64,000 nucleotides of DNA from Desulfitobacterium chlororespirans DSM 11544. Its GTDB lineage: Bacteria > Bacillota > Desulfitobacteriia > Desulfitobacteriales > Desulfitobacteriaceae. Positions 45,494 through 53,767 of this stretch are shown piece by piece. The position numbers and the translations under genes were made by a program. The notes below the pieces were generated by a model. The model worked only from the letters and a program-made list of their open reading frames with translations. It searched no databases and had not been told where the DNA came from. Position 1 is the stretch's first letter; each line of letters starts with the position of its first letter. The DNA lies in assembly GCF_900143285.1 (NCBI RefSeq), contig NZ_FRDN01000016.1, positions 103,528 through 167,527 on the forward strand, read 5' to 3'.

Positions 45494-46300
45494 TTAAGAG
45501 CAGCTTTCACGGAGAGAATCCGCTTTAAGAATGCTCTTGGGAACGCAGACTCTTACCTGATCCTTGTAGAGACTTTGAATCTCAACGTCCACTCCGTAAA
45601 GGGTTTTAATCAGGTTTTCCGAATAGATCTGATGAGGCTGTCCATAAGCGAGAACCTTGCCATCCTTCATCGCCAATACTTTATCGGAAAAGAGAAAGGT
45701 TTGATCGGGATTGTGGGTGGATTGAACAACCGTGTAGCCATCTTTGGCCAGAGCCTTGATCTGGTTTAGGACCCGGATCTGATTGCCAAAATCCAAGTTG
45801 GCGGTAGGTTCGTCAAGAATAAGTATTTTAGCTTCCTGAACCAAGGCCCGGGCGATGAGTACGAGTTGCCTCTCCCCGCCGCTTATCTGAGTATAGCCTC
45901 TGTTTTTAAGATGGGTGATTCCCAGCCTTTCCATAGCTGCCTCAGCAAGGTGAATTTGCTTGCTGCCTGGTTTGGAGAGGGTGGATACCTGTATGGCGGT
46001 CCCCATCAGCACCATGTCAAATACGCTGTAATTAAATGAGGGGTAATGAGACTGCGGGATATAAGCGACACAACTGGCCATGTCCTTGATCCCCATATGT
46101 TTTACATCCAGGTTATTCAGAGAGATTCGTCCCTTGTACCCATGAAGCAAACCGAGTATACAACGAAATAAAGTACTTTTCCCTACTCCGTTGGGGCCTA
46201 AAATCGATAACAGCTCATAATCCTCTGCTGAGAAACTAATATCCTTGAGAATAAGCCGTTCGTCATAGCCAAAGCTAAGGTTGGATACTTCAATACTCAA
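45494..46300 (-). CDS. ABC transporter ATP-binding protein (FecE type)
   Basis: A 268-aa ATPase of the iron-chelate/B12 importer family. Walker A GPNGVGKST, signature ISGGERQLV, Walker B ILILDEPTANLD and H-loop STHNPDQ are all intact. ATG 46300 overlaps the permease stop by 4 bp. It works with the permease and binding protein encoded on either side. Confidence 0.93.
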   Translation of the reverse strand: MSIEVSNLSFGYDERLILKDISFSAEDYELLSILGPNGVGKSTLFRCILGLLHGYKGRISLNNLDVKHMGIKDMASCVAYIPQSHYPSFNYSVFDMVLMGTAIQVSTLSKPGSKQIHLAEAAMERLGITHLKNRGYTQISGGERQLVLIARALVQEAKILILDEPTANLDFGNQIRVLNQIKALAKDGYTVVQSTHNPDQTFLFSDKVLAMKDGKVLAYGQPHQIYSENLIKTLYGVDVEIQSLYKDQVRVCVPKSILKADSLRESCS

Positions 46301-47310
46301 TAGGTCTCCCCCCTTCGTGTAATCAGATAGATAAAGAAGGGAGCTCCGACTAAGGCGGTAAGAATTCCCAGAGGAATTTCTGTGGTGAGCAAATTGCGGG
46401 AAAAATTGTCGACAATAAGGAGAAAGATTGCTCCCGTAAGCATCGTAGCCGGCATCAGTGTCGTATAGTTGCTTCCCACAAGTCTGCGGGCCAGATGAGG
46501 AATGACCAAACCGACCCAGCCGATCACACCGCTTACTGAGACGCTGGCCGCTGTAATAAAGGTGGCACAGATAATGACCAGCAGGCGGATTTGTTTGGCA
46601 TTAACCCCCATCGTTTTAGCTTCATCATCACCAAGGGTGAGAATGTTGAGCCGCCAGCGCAGGAGCAGCAAGGGGATTAAGCCGACGGCCATGGGCAGAG
46701 CAGCGAAAGCAATATCGCTCAGTTTCGACCCGGATAAACTGCCCATCAGCCAATACGTGATCACCGGCAGCTGATCATTAGGGTCGGCGACTAACTTAAT
46801 AAACGAGGTACCGGCTGAAAAAAGTGAACTCACCATAATTCCGGCTAAGATCAGACCAAGCAGGTTATTGCCCTTGGCTTTTTTGCTGATAAAATAAATA
46901 ATAGCTACGGTAAGGAGGCTGAACGTAAAGGCACTCAGGATGATTAAGCTATTGCCGCCGTGATTAAGTATAGCCAGAGCAGCACCAAAAGCAGCTCCTG
47001 ATGAAGCTCCCAGAATGTCGGGAGAGGCCATGGGATTTTGAAAAACGCCCTGGTAAGCGGCTCCGGCAGCCGATAGGCAGCAGCCGACTAAACAAGCCAA
47101 AAGGATCCGGGGTAAGCGAATGTTTATCAGGACAATCTCTAGACGGTCGGCCCAAAATTGTTCGACGGGAAAAATTTTAGATAAGAGAATTCCGAACAAT
47201 TCCTTGGGTGGAATGGGATAACGGCCAAGCTGAAAAGAAATAATGATGGTTATCAGTAAAAGGAGCCCAAGACCTATAACCATAGAGATGCCTTGGTTTT
47301 TATGCTTCAT
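46297..47310 (-). CDS. ABC transporter permease (FecCD/BtuC family)
   Basis: A 337-aa integral membrane protein with about ten helices and the FecCD signatures IRLPRILLACLVGCCLSAAG, FQNPMASPDILGASSGAAFG and GVIGWVGLVIPHLARRLVG. A homodimer is expected, since only one permease gene is present. First gene of the leftward operon, behind a good promoter. Confidence 0.94.
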   Translation of the reverse strand: MKHKNQGISMVIGLGLLLLITIIISFQLGRYPIPPKELFGILLSKIFPVEQFWADRLEIVLINIRLPRILLACLVGCCLSAAGAAYQGVFQNPMASPDILGASSGAAFGAALAILNHGGNSLIILSAFTFSLLTVAIIYFISKKAKGNNLLGLILAGIMVSSLFSAGTSFIKLVADPNDQLPVITYWLMGSLSGSKLSDIAFAALPMAVGLIPLLLLRWRLNILTLGDDEAKTMGVNAKQIRLLVIICATFITAASVSVSGVIGWVGLVIPHLARRLVGSNYTTLMPATMLTGAIFLLIVDNFSRNLLTTEIPLGILTALVGAPFFIYLITRRGETY

Positions 47311-47398
47311 TTTGGTACCGCCTTTAAAAATTAACTGGAGACATTTTTCACGAGGAAAGTTAGGAAGGGTAATTGTTGGGAATTTAATATTTACTAAG

Positions 47399-47427
47399 AT
47401 TATACAAGTATAAAAAAATTAAGTCAA
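47399..47427 (-). promoter_or_regulatory. Promoter of the chelate transporter operon
   Basis: Read leftward: TTGACT (47427-47422), 17 bp, TATAAT (47404-47399). The 320-bp divergent region to the GTPase gene is very AT-rich between 47390 and 47560. A short GGGTG/CACCC hairpin (about 47604-47619) precedes the rightward gene. No operator was recognised. Confidence 0.75.
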
Positions 47428-47639
47428 CGAATATGGACGAACTAAAATAGATATAAATTGATTAAAATAAACTGGAAATAGAGTTTGATTGGTTGTAAGA
47501 TAAAAACAAAGTGAAATATATGTTGTTATATATATTTATATTAGTTTGAATATAGGGTTCATGCAGAAGGCCAGTTCTTGGCAGAGATATTTCCTAAAAT
47601 AGTGGGTGATGTGGCACCCGGGCTTGGAGGAGGTTGTCC

Positions 47640-48338
47640 ATGAAGCTTATTACTGTGGCGGGGCCCCCGTCATCAGGCAAGACTTCAGTCATCTTAAGGC
47701 TGGTCGAGTCTATGCCGGAAAAGAAGAAGATTGGTGTCGTTAAATTTGACTGTTTGACTTCTTTTGATAATTTGAGCTATGAAGAGGCAGGGATCCCTGT
47801 GCAGACCGGCTTTTCGGGGAAAATCTGCCCGGATCATTTCTTTGTCAGCAATATTGAAGATGCAGTGCAGTGGGGGATTCAATCAGGTTATGAACTGCTG
47901 ATCACAGAAAGTGCGGGGTTATGCAACCGTTGTTCCCCTTATATAAAAGGCATTCTGTCCATTTGTGTCATCGATAATCTGTCCGGTATCAATACCCCCC
48001 GCAAAATTGGGCCGATGCTGAAATTTGCCGATATCGTTGTGGTCACTAAGGGAGATATTGTCTCCCAGGCCGAGCGGGAGGTCTTTGCCTTTAATATCAC
48101 CCAGGTTAATCCCGCCGCCCGGATTGTCTTTGTCAATGGCATCACCGGACAGGGGGCCTTTATCCTTGCCAAGCATTTGCAACAGGCCAGGGACATTGAA
48201 ACCACCCGGGATATGAAACTGCGCTTCACCACACCGGCAGCGGTCTGTTCCTACTGCACAGGTGAGACGAGGATTGGGGAGCCCTATCAGATGGGAATGA
48301 TGAAGAAGATGGAGTTTGGCAATGATGAAAAGCAATGA
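47640..48338 (+). CDS. CobW/HypB/UreG-type GTPase
   Basis: A 232-aa P-loop GTPase resembling metallochaperones of the HypB/UreG/CobW group. Walker A AGPPSSGKTSV at the N-terminus, ELLITESAGLCNRCSPY as Walker B with two cysteines that could bind metal, and VVVTKGDIV as the base-recognition motif. A C-terminal CSYCTGE gives another CxxC. ATG 47640 follows GGAGGAGG by 6 bp. First gene of a five-gene rightward cluster, divergent from a chelate importer; a role in metal handling is inferred. Confidence 0.78.
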   Translation: MKLITVAGPPSSGKTSVILRLVESMPEKKKIGVVKFDCLTSFDNLSYEEAGIPVQTGFSGKICPDHFFVSNIEDAVQWGIQSGYELLITESAGLCNRCSPYIKGILSICVIDNLSGINTPRKIGPMLKFADIVVVTKGDIVSQAEREVFAFNITQVNPAARIVFVNGITGQGAFILAKHLQQARDIETTRDMKLRFTTPAAVCSYCTGETRIGEPYQMGMMKKMEFGNDEKQ

Positions 48339-49356
48339 TTTTTTGCATCTGGTCCATAACCAAAGCCTAAAGGATGTGCTTGAGGAGTATCCGATTGGAG
48401 TCGATTTCCTGACTAATTTACGCTTGGGGGATATCAAGGCCGAACTGACCCTGCCGGAAGCATTGCAGGAGGCGGATCAGGAAGCTCTCGCCGAGTTTGG
48501 CATGGATCCTTTCGGAGTAGTGCAGGGTTTTTGCCAGTTTCTGGAGACCTTTTCGCAGCAGAAAGGCTCTCGTGAAGGGATTTCTTTTCTGACCATTCAC
48601 GGAGGATACAATAAGCGGAAAGAACCTGAGGACATCAATCTCACCATTTATCCCGGTGAGATTATCAGTATTGTCGGCCCCACCGGATCGGGAAAGAGCC
48701 GGTTGCTTAATGATATCGAGTGCCTGGCTCAAGGAGATACGCCGACCGGCAGAGTGATCCGGATCAACGGAGCGGAACTGGATGATCTTCAGCGTTTTGA
48801 GATGGAAGGGAAATTGGTGGCCCAGCTGTCCCAAAACATGAACTTCGTTATGGATTTGACGGTTCGTGAGTTCCTAGAAATGCATGCCAAGAGCAGGTTG
48901 ATTCACCATGCGGAGAATATAATTGATCGATGCTTTCAATGCGCCAATAATCTGGCTGGAGAAAAATTTGCCGAGGAGACAAAAGTAACCCAACTCAGCG
49001 GCGGACAATCTCGGGCCTTGATGATCGCCGACACAGCGTTTATCAGCGAGTCTCCCATTGTCTTGATCGACGAAATAGAGAACGCGGGAATTGATCGGAG
49101 GCAAGCCATCACCCTCTTAGCCGATCGGGAAAAGATTATCTTGATTTCCACTCATGATCCCCTCCTGGGCTTAAGCGCCGATAAACGGATTGTGATTAAG
49201 GACGGTGGAATTGCCAAAGTCATCCATACAACAGAGGAAGAAAGAGCCAGCCTAAAAACCATCGAAAAACTGGATAATGTCCTGGGGGAATTGAGAAACC
49301 GTCTGCGCTTGGGAGAGATGATTGACCAGCTGCCGGATTGGGCGGTCATTGAATAA
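48322..49356 (+). CDS. Soluble ABC-type ATPase with N-terminal DUF1858-like helical domain
   Basis: About 344 aa. Residues 1-75 form a helical region resembling DUF1858/ScdA-N modules (LEEYPIGVDFLTNLRLGD). The rest is an ABC ATPase: IVGPTGSGKSRLL (Walker A), TQLSGGQSRALM (signature), IVLIDEIENAGID (Walker B) and STHDP (H-loop). No membrane segment is present and no permease is adjacent, so it is probably not a transporter subunit but an assembly or remodelling ATPase. It overlaps the GTPase gene by 17 bp. ATG 48322 or 48325 may be used. Confidence 0.75.
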   Translation: MMKSNDFLHLVHNQSLKDVLEEYPIGVDFLTNLRLGDIKAELTLPEALQEADQEALAEFGMDPFGVVQGFCQFLETFSQQKGSREGISFLTIHGGYNKRKEPEDINLTIYPGEIISIVGPTGSGKSRLLNDIECLAQGDTPTGRVIRINGAELDDLQRFEMEGKLVAQLSQNMNFVMDLTVREFLEMHAKSRLIHHAENIIDRCFQCANNLAGEKFAEETKVTQLSGGQSRALMIADTAFISESPIVLIDEIENAGIDRRQAITLLADREKIILISTHDPLLGLSADKRIVIKDGGIAKVIHTTEEERASLKTIEKLDNVLGELRNRLRLGEMIDQLPDWAVIE

Positions 49357-49408
49357 GGAGTGAACAATAACTATAAGGATGGAACAATGAGGAAAAGAGG
49401 TGCGGAAG

Positions 49409-50164
49409 ATGTGGGAAATCTATGACGCCATGCTCAACGGGATTCCTGAAGATTTTTTGGTGGATGAGCTGGTCTGCGGAACGACCCATTCGGTGATTCG
49501 CAGCGGGAACGGAGTGGGTCTGGGCCCCAATCGCCCCTTTGAAACAAGAATGCCCATGCTCACCCAAAACTTGTTAGGCCTGCCATTGCGGGTAGCAGCC
49601 GGCTGCGTCAAGTCCTGGAATTATGTTGAAGCTTCCATCGGTTTGGCGGCCATCAACGCCTATTACAACAATCCTCAAGTAGCAAGAGAACATGGTGTCG
49701 TCTTCCCGGATGCCAAAAGGGTCGAGGACCGTATGAACGACCCCTTTATCATGTCCCAGAATGAAGTGAAAGGTAAAAAGGTTGGAGTAGTGGGTCACTT
49801 CCCCCATTTGGAAAGCCTTCTGGAGCCGATCTGCGATCTTTCTATTCTGGAATGGAGTCCGGAGGAAGGGGACTATCCCCTGCCGGCCAGTGAGTTTATT
49901 CTGCCGGAGTGTGACTATGTCTATATCACTTGCGCTTCGGTAGTGGATAAGACGCTGCCCAGGCTCCTGGAATTGTCAAGGAACGCCCGACGGATCACGT
50001 TGGTTGGCCCGGGGACCCCGTTGGCTCCTGTACTTTTTGAGCATGGGCTTCAAGAGCTTTCAGGCTTTATGGTTAAAGATAATGCCCGGGCTTTTCGAAT
50101 CGTAGCCGGGGCCGAGAAAGTGAAGATATATTCCGCGGGACAGAAGGTGACGATAAAAAAATAA
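49409..50164 (+). CDS. DUF4213/DUF364 putative heavy-metal chelation protein
   Basis: A 251-aa protein with an N-terminal enolase-like DUF4213 segment (VDELVCGTTHSVIRS, GLGPNRPFETRMP) and a C-terminal Rossmann-like DUF364 domain (KKVGVVGHFPHLES, DYVYITCASVVDKT, TLVGPGTPLAPV). As I recall, the first structure of this family came from D. hafniense and suggested a metal-chelation or related catalytic role; the function is unproven. ATG 49409 is preferred to GTG 49400 because GAAAAGAGG precedes it. Confidence 0.85.
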   Translation: MWEIYDAMLNGIPEDFLVDELVCGTTHSVIRSGNGVGLGPNRPFETRMPMLTQNLLGLPLRVAAGCVKSWNYVEASIGLAAINAYYNNPQVAREHGVVFPDAKRVEDRMNDPFIMSQNEVKGKKVGVVGHFPHLESLLEPICDLSILEWSPEEGDYPLPASEFILPECDYVYITCASVVDKTLPRLLELSRNARRITLVGPGTPLAPVLFEHGLQELSGFMVKDNARAFRIVAGAEKVKIYSAGQKVTIKK

Positions 50165-50179
50165 GCAAGGGGGAGCAGG

Positions 50180-50878
50180 ATGAATTTCGAATGGAATGAA
50201 AATACGGTGAGATGGTATCAGGACGCGGAAAGGTATACCGGTTTTTTCAAGAATATTGCTGAGTTGGTAGGCCCTAAAGTGGCTGAGTACTCTTCTTTAT
50301 GTGATATTGGCTGCGGAATAGGACTGGTGGATTCACAACTGAGCAAATACATTGACCGCATTACCTGCATCGACAGTCATCCCTATGCCATTGAGATGCT
50401 TAGACAAAGGATTCAGGCTGAAAAGATCAGAAATATCACCCCTGTGCTGATGGATTGCAACGCCATCGAGGAGCGGTGGGATGTTATCTTTATCAGTTTT
50501 TTCGGCAGTCGTGAGTTGGAACAATTCTTGCCCCGCTGTAAAAGACTTATCGCTGTGGTGGGCAGAAAGAGCCAGACAGAGCTCTATCCGGAAAAGTATC
50601 GGAAATTCCAGAAAAACACGTCTGAAGAGGTAGAGGAAAATTTGAACAGCAAGGGCATACCTTATTCCCTTACCGAAACGGCTTTTGAATTTGGCCAGCC
50701 CTTCCGGTCGGAGGAAGATGCCCGGGACTTTATCAGGACTCAATCCCATGATATCAACCCCGGAGATTTGGAAGATTTTCTATCGGAACGTCTTGTGGAA
50801 ACAGGCAAAGAAGATTTTCCCTTCTATCTGCCGCGCCAAAAGGCTGTAGGAATATTTGAAATCGAAGGGAGGCTGTAA
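50180..50878 (+). CDS. Class I SAM-dependent methyltransferase
   Basis: A 232-aa protein with the SAM-binding motif LCDIGCGIGLVDSQL (about residue 38) followed by ITCIDSHPYAIEML and a DVIFISFFGSRE strand. The C-terminal half is charged and unlike well-known methyltransferases. The substrate is unknown; its place between the DUF364 and NTPase genes (15 bp and 0 bp gaps) suggests it acts on the same small molecule or cofactor. AAGGGGGAGCAGG gives a strong ribosome site. Confidence 0.8.
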   Translation: MNFEWNENTVRWYQDAERYTGFFKNIAELVGPKVAEYSSLCDIGCGIGLVDSQLSKYIDRITCIDSHPYAIEMLRQRIQAEKIRNITPVLMDCNAIEERWDVIFISFFGSRELEQFLPRCKRLIAVVGRKSQTELYPEKYRKFQKNTSEEVEENLNSKGIPYSLTETAFEFGQPFRSEEDARDFIRTQSHDINPGDLEDFLSERLVETGKEDFPFYLPRQKAVGIFEIEGRL

Positions 50879-51397
50879 ATGCACATCTTTTTGACCGGTG
50901 AGATCCAAGTGGGCAAAAGTACTATCGTCGATAAGGCACTGGCTCTTTGCAACGTAACCTACGCAGGATTCAGAACCTACTTTGGCCCGGACAGAGGTTC
51001 TCCCAACCGGCGGCTTTATCTGGCTGCGGCCTCGGGAGAGAAAGTCTATCAGGAAGAAAACAGTGTGGTTCATTTTTGTGAAAATAGTCCCCCCCAAGTC
51101 TTTACGGAGCGGTTCGATGGGTATGGGGCAGAGCTCGTTCGCTGTGCCGGAAACCAGGCCCGGCTTATCGTGATGGATGAATGCGGCAGTCTGGAGCGGG
51201 AAGCTCTTGTCTTTCAGCAGGAGATCTTAGCGGCCATAGAAGGTCCGGTTCCGATTCTTGGCGTGCTCAAGCAGGCCAGCAGCGGCTGGACAGACCGGAT
51301 AAGATGCCATCCCAAGGTAAAGCTGGTTTCTGTGTGTCGGGAAAATCGGGATGCTCTCCCTCTCATCATTGCTTTATATCTGCAGCAGTGTTTTTAA
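50879..51397 (+). CDS. THEP1-like nucleoside-triphosphatase
   Basis: A 172-aa P-loop protein of the NTPase_1/THEP1 type: Walker A FLTGEIQVGKSTIV at the N-terminus, a conserved AGFRT segment, and Walker B LIVMDECGSLE. Such enzymes hydrolyse NTPs in vitro and are often found beside metal or cofactor genes. It starts directly after the methyltransferase stop and ends the five-gene cluster. Confidence 0.8.
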   Translation: MHIFLTGEIQVGKSTIVDKALALCNVTYAGFRTYFGPDRGSPNRRLYLAAASGEKVYQEENSVVHFCENSPPQVFTERFDGYGAELVRCAGNQARLIVMDECGSLEREALVFQQEILAAIEGPVPILGVLKQASSGWTDRIRCHPKVKLVSVCRENRDALPLIIALYLQQCF

Positions 51398-51425
51398 TGA
51401 TTAAAATCAATATGATCAAAACCTA

Positions 51426-51454
51426 TTGAAACATAACTAAACTCAATATATAAT
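51426..51454 (+). promoter_or_regulatory. Promoter upstream of the riboswitch
   Basis: TTGAAA (51426-51431), 17 bp, TATAAT (51449-51454), about 30 bp before the aptamer, so the riboswitch has its own transcript start. Confidence 0.82.
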
Positions 51455-51485
51455 GAAAATAATAATTGAGAAAAATTTCATAATG

Positions 51486-51594
51486 ATCTCCGAGCCGGAA
51501 CAACCTAAAGAGTCATCCATGGTTGGTCGGCCAGGGCTGTATGCCCTCGGGGTATATCCAGAAATGGCTATGCCTTCACGTTTGAAAAGGAGGT
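51486..51594 (+). promoter_or_regulatory. Probable molybdenum-cofactor (Moco) riboswitch aptamer
   Basis: ATCTCC (51486-51491) pairs with GGAGGT (51589-51594) to close a multi-helix element. It starts CTCCGAGCCGG, contains AACAACCTAAAGAG, a GGGC/GCCC hairpin (51534-51545) and CCA-GAAA-TGG (51558-51567), and ends TGCCTTCACGTTTGAAAAGG. The GAAA tetraloop together with CCTAAAG and TATG segments resembles the tetraloop-receptor contact described for Moco RNA. The motif match is from memory. A terminator follows. Confidence 0.68.
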
Positions 51595-51622
51595 GGATTC
51601 CCAATATGTTGGGTTTAATAGA

Positions 51623-51652
51623 GGTTCCACTTTCGTTAAAGTGGAGCCTTTT
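51623..51652 (+). terminator. Terminator of the riboswitch leader
   Basis: An 11-bp stem (51623-51633 with 51638-51648, one T.G pair), loop CGTT, then TTTT. It sits 29 bases after the aptamer, with a small CCCAA/TTGGG hairpin (51600-51613) between them, so ligand binding may decide termination before the downstream genes. Confidence 0.8.
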
Positions 51653-51713
51653 AGCGTTTTAAAGGGCGGTTGGATTGGAGTCCGCAAACACGGAGAAAGA
51701 AGGTTGGTCAACG

Positions 51714-52175
51714 ATGGGACTAAATTGTATAAAAATGTTGGGGATACCGACTTTTGCAGAAAGACCTGATGCCGAATATTTGTTTTTTCCCGGATGTAAT
51801 TCCTTTGCTGACAGATCAAAATGGGAATGGAACATGGTCTGTATGCAGTTGCTTAGGGATAGAAAAATCGATTTTGCCGTTCTGGGTAAAGATCAGTGGT
51901 GTTGTGGGGATAAAGCCTGCCAATTGGGCTATGGAGAGCTTTCAGATTTAATAAGCCAAAGAAATATTACGGCTTGGCATGAGTTGAAAATAAAGAAGAT
52001 CGTGACAAGTTGTCCCCGTTGTTTTTATAACTTCCAGCATAAATATCGCCGGTATGGCGGAAACTTCGAAGTTATCCTGCTTTCTGAACCTTGTGATGAG
52101 TTTCAATACAATGAGGCTGAGACGAGCAATGAAAAGAAATCGAGTATCCAGACTTTACAGGAAGGAGTTTGGTAA
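51714..52175 (+). CDS. Single CCG-domain (HdrB/D-type) iron-sulfur protein
   Basis: A 153-aa protein with one complete CCG motif: FFPGC, then CCGDKA 34 residues later, then CPRC 35 residues after that, matching the Cx(31-39)CCx(35-36)CxxC pattern of heterodisulfide-reductase-like subunits that hold a noncubane or [4Fe-4S] cluster. Such proteins normally have two copies or partner domains; this one has a single domain and no membrane helix. Start ATG 51714 with GAAGG upstream; TTG 51675 would add 13 residues. The electron partner is not identified. Confidence 0.75.
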   Translation: MGLNCIKMLGIPTFAERPDAEYLFFPGCNSFADRSKWEWNMVCMQLLRDRKIDFAVLGKDQWCCGDKACQLGYGELSDLISQRNITAWHELKIKKIVTSCPRCFYNFQHKYRRYGGNFEVILLSEPCDEFQYNEAETSNEKKSSIQTLQEGVW

Positions 52176-52176
52176 A

Positions 52177-52482
52177 ATGAAGTTAGCGATCATAGGCGGA
52201 TATAATTTTGAGCGGCACAGCAAATCCATGGGCAAGCTGAAAAATATCGAACTGCGCTTCCACGACGGCGTACCCAAAAAAAACAACAAAAAGGTACTGG
52301 AAAATCTCATCAAGGACACAGATTGTGTGATTATCGTGCAAATGGTCTGTTCCCATTCCAGCATGTGGGATGCCAAAGATGTGGCCAGAAAATATAATAA
52401 GAAGATCTACTACTCCCAGGCGAAGGGACTTGCTTCAGTGCTGACTATGATTGAAAAAGAGCATGGGATTAGGATAGCTTAG
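52177..52482 (+). CDS. DUF2325 domain-containing protein
   Basis: A 101-aa Rossmann-like protein of the DUF2325 family: [17 protein letters not shown] at the N-terminus, [27 protein letters not shown] and a [10 protein letters not shown] strand near the end. Function unknown. One base separates it from the CCG gene, with AAGGAG before ATG 52177, so the two are expressed together under the riboswitch. Confidence 0.82.
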   Translation: MKLAIIGGYNFERHSKSMGKLKNIELRFHDGVPKKNNKKVLENLIKDTDCVIIVQMVCSHSSMWDAKDVARKYNKKIYYSQAKGLASVLTMIEKEHGIRIA

Positions 52483-52483
52483 T

Positions 52484-52512
52484 TTGACAAAAGAACCAAA
52501 TCATACTATAAT
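52484..52512 (+). promoter_or_regulatory. Promoter of glyQS
   Basis: A consensus TTGACA (52484-52489), 17 bp, TATAAT (52507-52512), directly after the DUF2325 stop. Confidence 0.92.
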
Positions 52513-52529
52513 TATTTCCAAATTGAATC

Positions 52530-52768
52530 CTATGGTGCGATGATGAGAGGAAGATTCGGGTATCCCTTAAGAGAGTTTGGCAGGGTGGAAACCAGACGGG
52601 TAAGCGGATCAGGGCACTTGGAGCACGTTTTAAAGAAGGAGGATTTCCTTGAAAGCTGCCTTTTCAGGAGTTTGGGAACCAGGTGGCTTATATGGAGATC
52701 AAGCAGGGTGGAACCGCGGGAAGGATACTCTCGTCCCTGTAGCGAAAGCTACGGGGCGGGAGTTTTTT
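52530..52768 (+). promoter_or_regulatory. Glycyl T-box leader with terminator
   Basis: The T-box sequence AGGGTGGAACCGCG begins at 52705, and the terminator stem 52728-52743 with 52748-52762 (GAAA loop) ends in TTTTTT at 52763-52768. Upstream, 52530-52700 can form the specifier stem and following helices. Uncharged tRNA-Gly should stabilise the antiterminator and allow glyQS transcription. I could not fix which GGC triplet is the specifier codon. Confidence 0.9.
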
Positions 52769-52875
52769 GCTTTACAGGAAGCATAAAGGCAACCAGGCAG
52801 CCGCCTTCACCTAGCCAAGTTTTCTTTAATGTGGTAGCTCAAGAGATTAGGTAGTAAAAAATAGGGAGGTTAACC

Positions 52876-53766
52876 ATGAAATTTCAGGACATGATCCTTT
52901 CCCTGAATCAATTTTGGGGAGAACAAGGGTGCATCATTGCTCAGCCTTATGATATGGAAAAAGGCGCCGGAACCTTTAATCCCAACACCTTTTTACGTGC
53001 CCTGGGGCCTGAACCATGGAAAGTGGCTTATATCGAGCCTTCCCGTCGTCCTACGGATGGACGCTATGGGGAAAACCCCAACCGTTTACAGCATTATTTC
53101 CAATACCAAGTCATTATTAAGCCTTCGCCGGATAATATTCAGGAGCTCTATCTGCAAAGTCTGGAGCGTTTAGGCGTTAATCCCAAAGAGCATGATATTC
53201 GCTTTGTGGAAGACAACTGGGAGTCTCCGACTCTGGGGGCCTGGGGGTTAGGTTGGGAAGTTTGGCTGGATGGCATGGAAGTTACTCAGTTCACCTACTT
53301 TCAACAATGCGGGGGGATTGACTGCAAACCGGTCTGTGCCGAGATCACTTATGGTCTCGAGCGTTTGGCCATGTATATTCAAAACAAAGAGAGTGTCTAT
53401 GATATTGAGTATGTAGGAGATATCACTTACGGCGATATCTACCTCCAAAACGAAATCGATTATTCTCATTACAATTTTGAAGCCGCCGATGTAGAAGCCC
53501 TGCAAACCTGGTTTGAAATGTATGAGAAGGAAGCCATTCGGATCGTGGAGAAAGGATTGGTCCTTCCTGCTTATGACTATGTCCTGAAATGCTCCCATAC
53601 CTTCAACCTTCTCGATGCCCGCGGAGCCATCAGTGTGACCGAGCGAACGGGCTATATCGCCCGGGTCCGCAATTTGGCCCGTCTTTGCGCTCAGGCCTAT
53701 GTAGAGCAACGTGAACGCTTAGGCTACCCCTTACTCAAAGAACAGTCCGGAAAGGAGGCCGAATAA
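52876..53766 (+). CDS. glyQ: Glycine-tRNA ligase alpha subunit
   Basis: Catalytic subunit of the alpha2beta2 bacterial glycyl-tRNA synthetase, 296 aa. Class II motifs are present, with family stretches [34 protein letters not shown] and [27 protein letters not shown] precedes ATG 52876. It is controlled by the T-box leader 110 bp upstream and is followed by glyS after one base. Confidence 0.97.
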   Translation: MKFQDMILSLNQFWGEQGCIIAQPYDMEKGAGTFNPNTFLRALGPEPWKVAYIEPSRRPTDGRYGENPNRLQHYFQYQVIIKPSPDNIQELYLQSLERLGVNPKEHDIRFVEDNWESPTLGAWGLGWEVWLDGMEVTQFTYFQQCGGIDCKPVCAEITYGLERLAMYIQNKESVYDIEYVGDITYGDIYLQNEIDYSHYNFEAADVEALQTWFEMYEKEAIRIVEKGLVLPAYDYVLKCSHTFNLLDARGAISVTERTGYIARVRNLARLCAQAYVEQRERLGYPLLKEQSGKEAE

Positions 53767-53767
53767 G

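Noticed and set aside
47600..47640. Riboswitch in front of the GTPase gene
   Set aside because: Only a short GGGTG/CACCC hairpin and a strong ribosome site are visible; no known aptamer pattern could be recognised.
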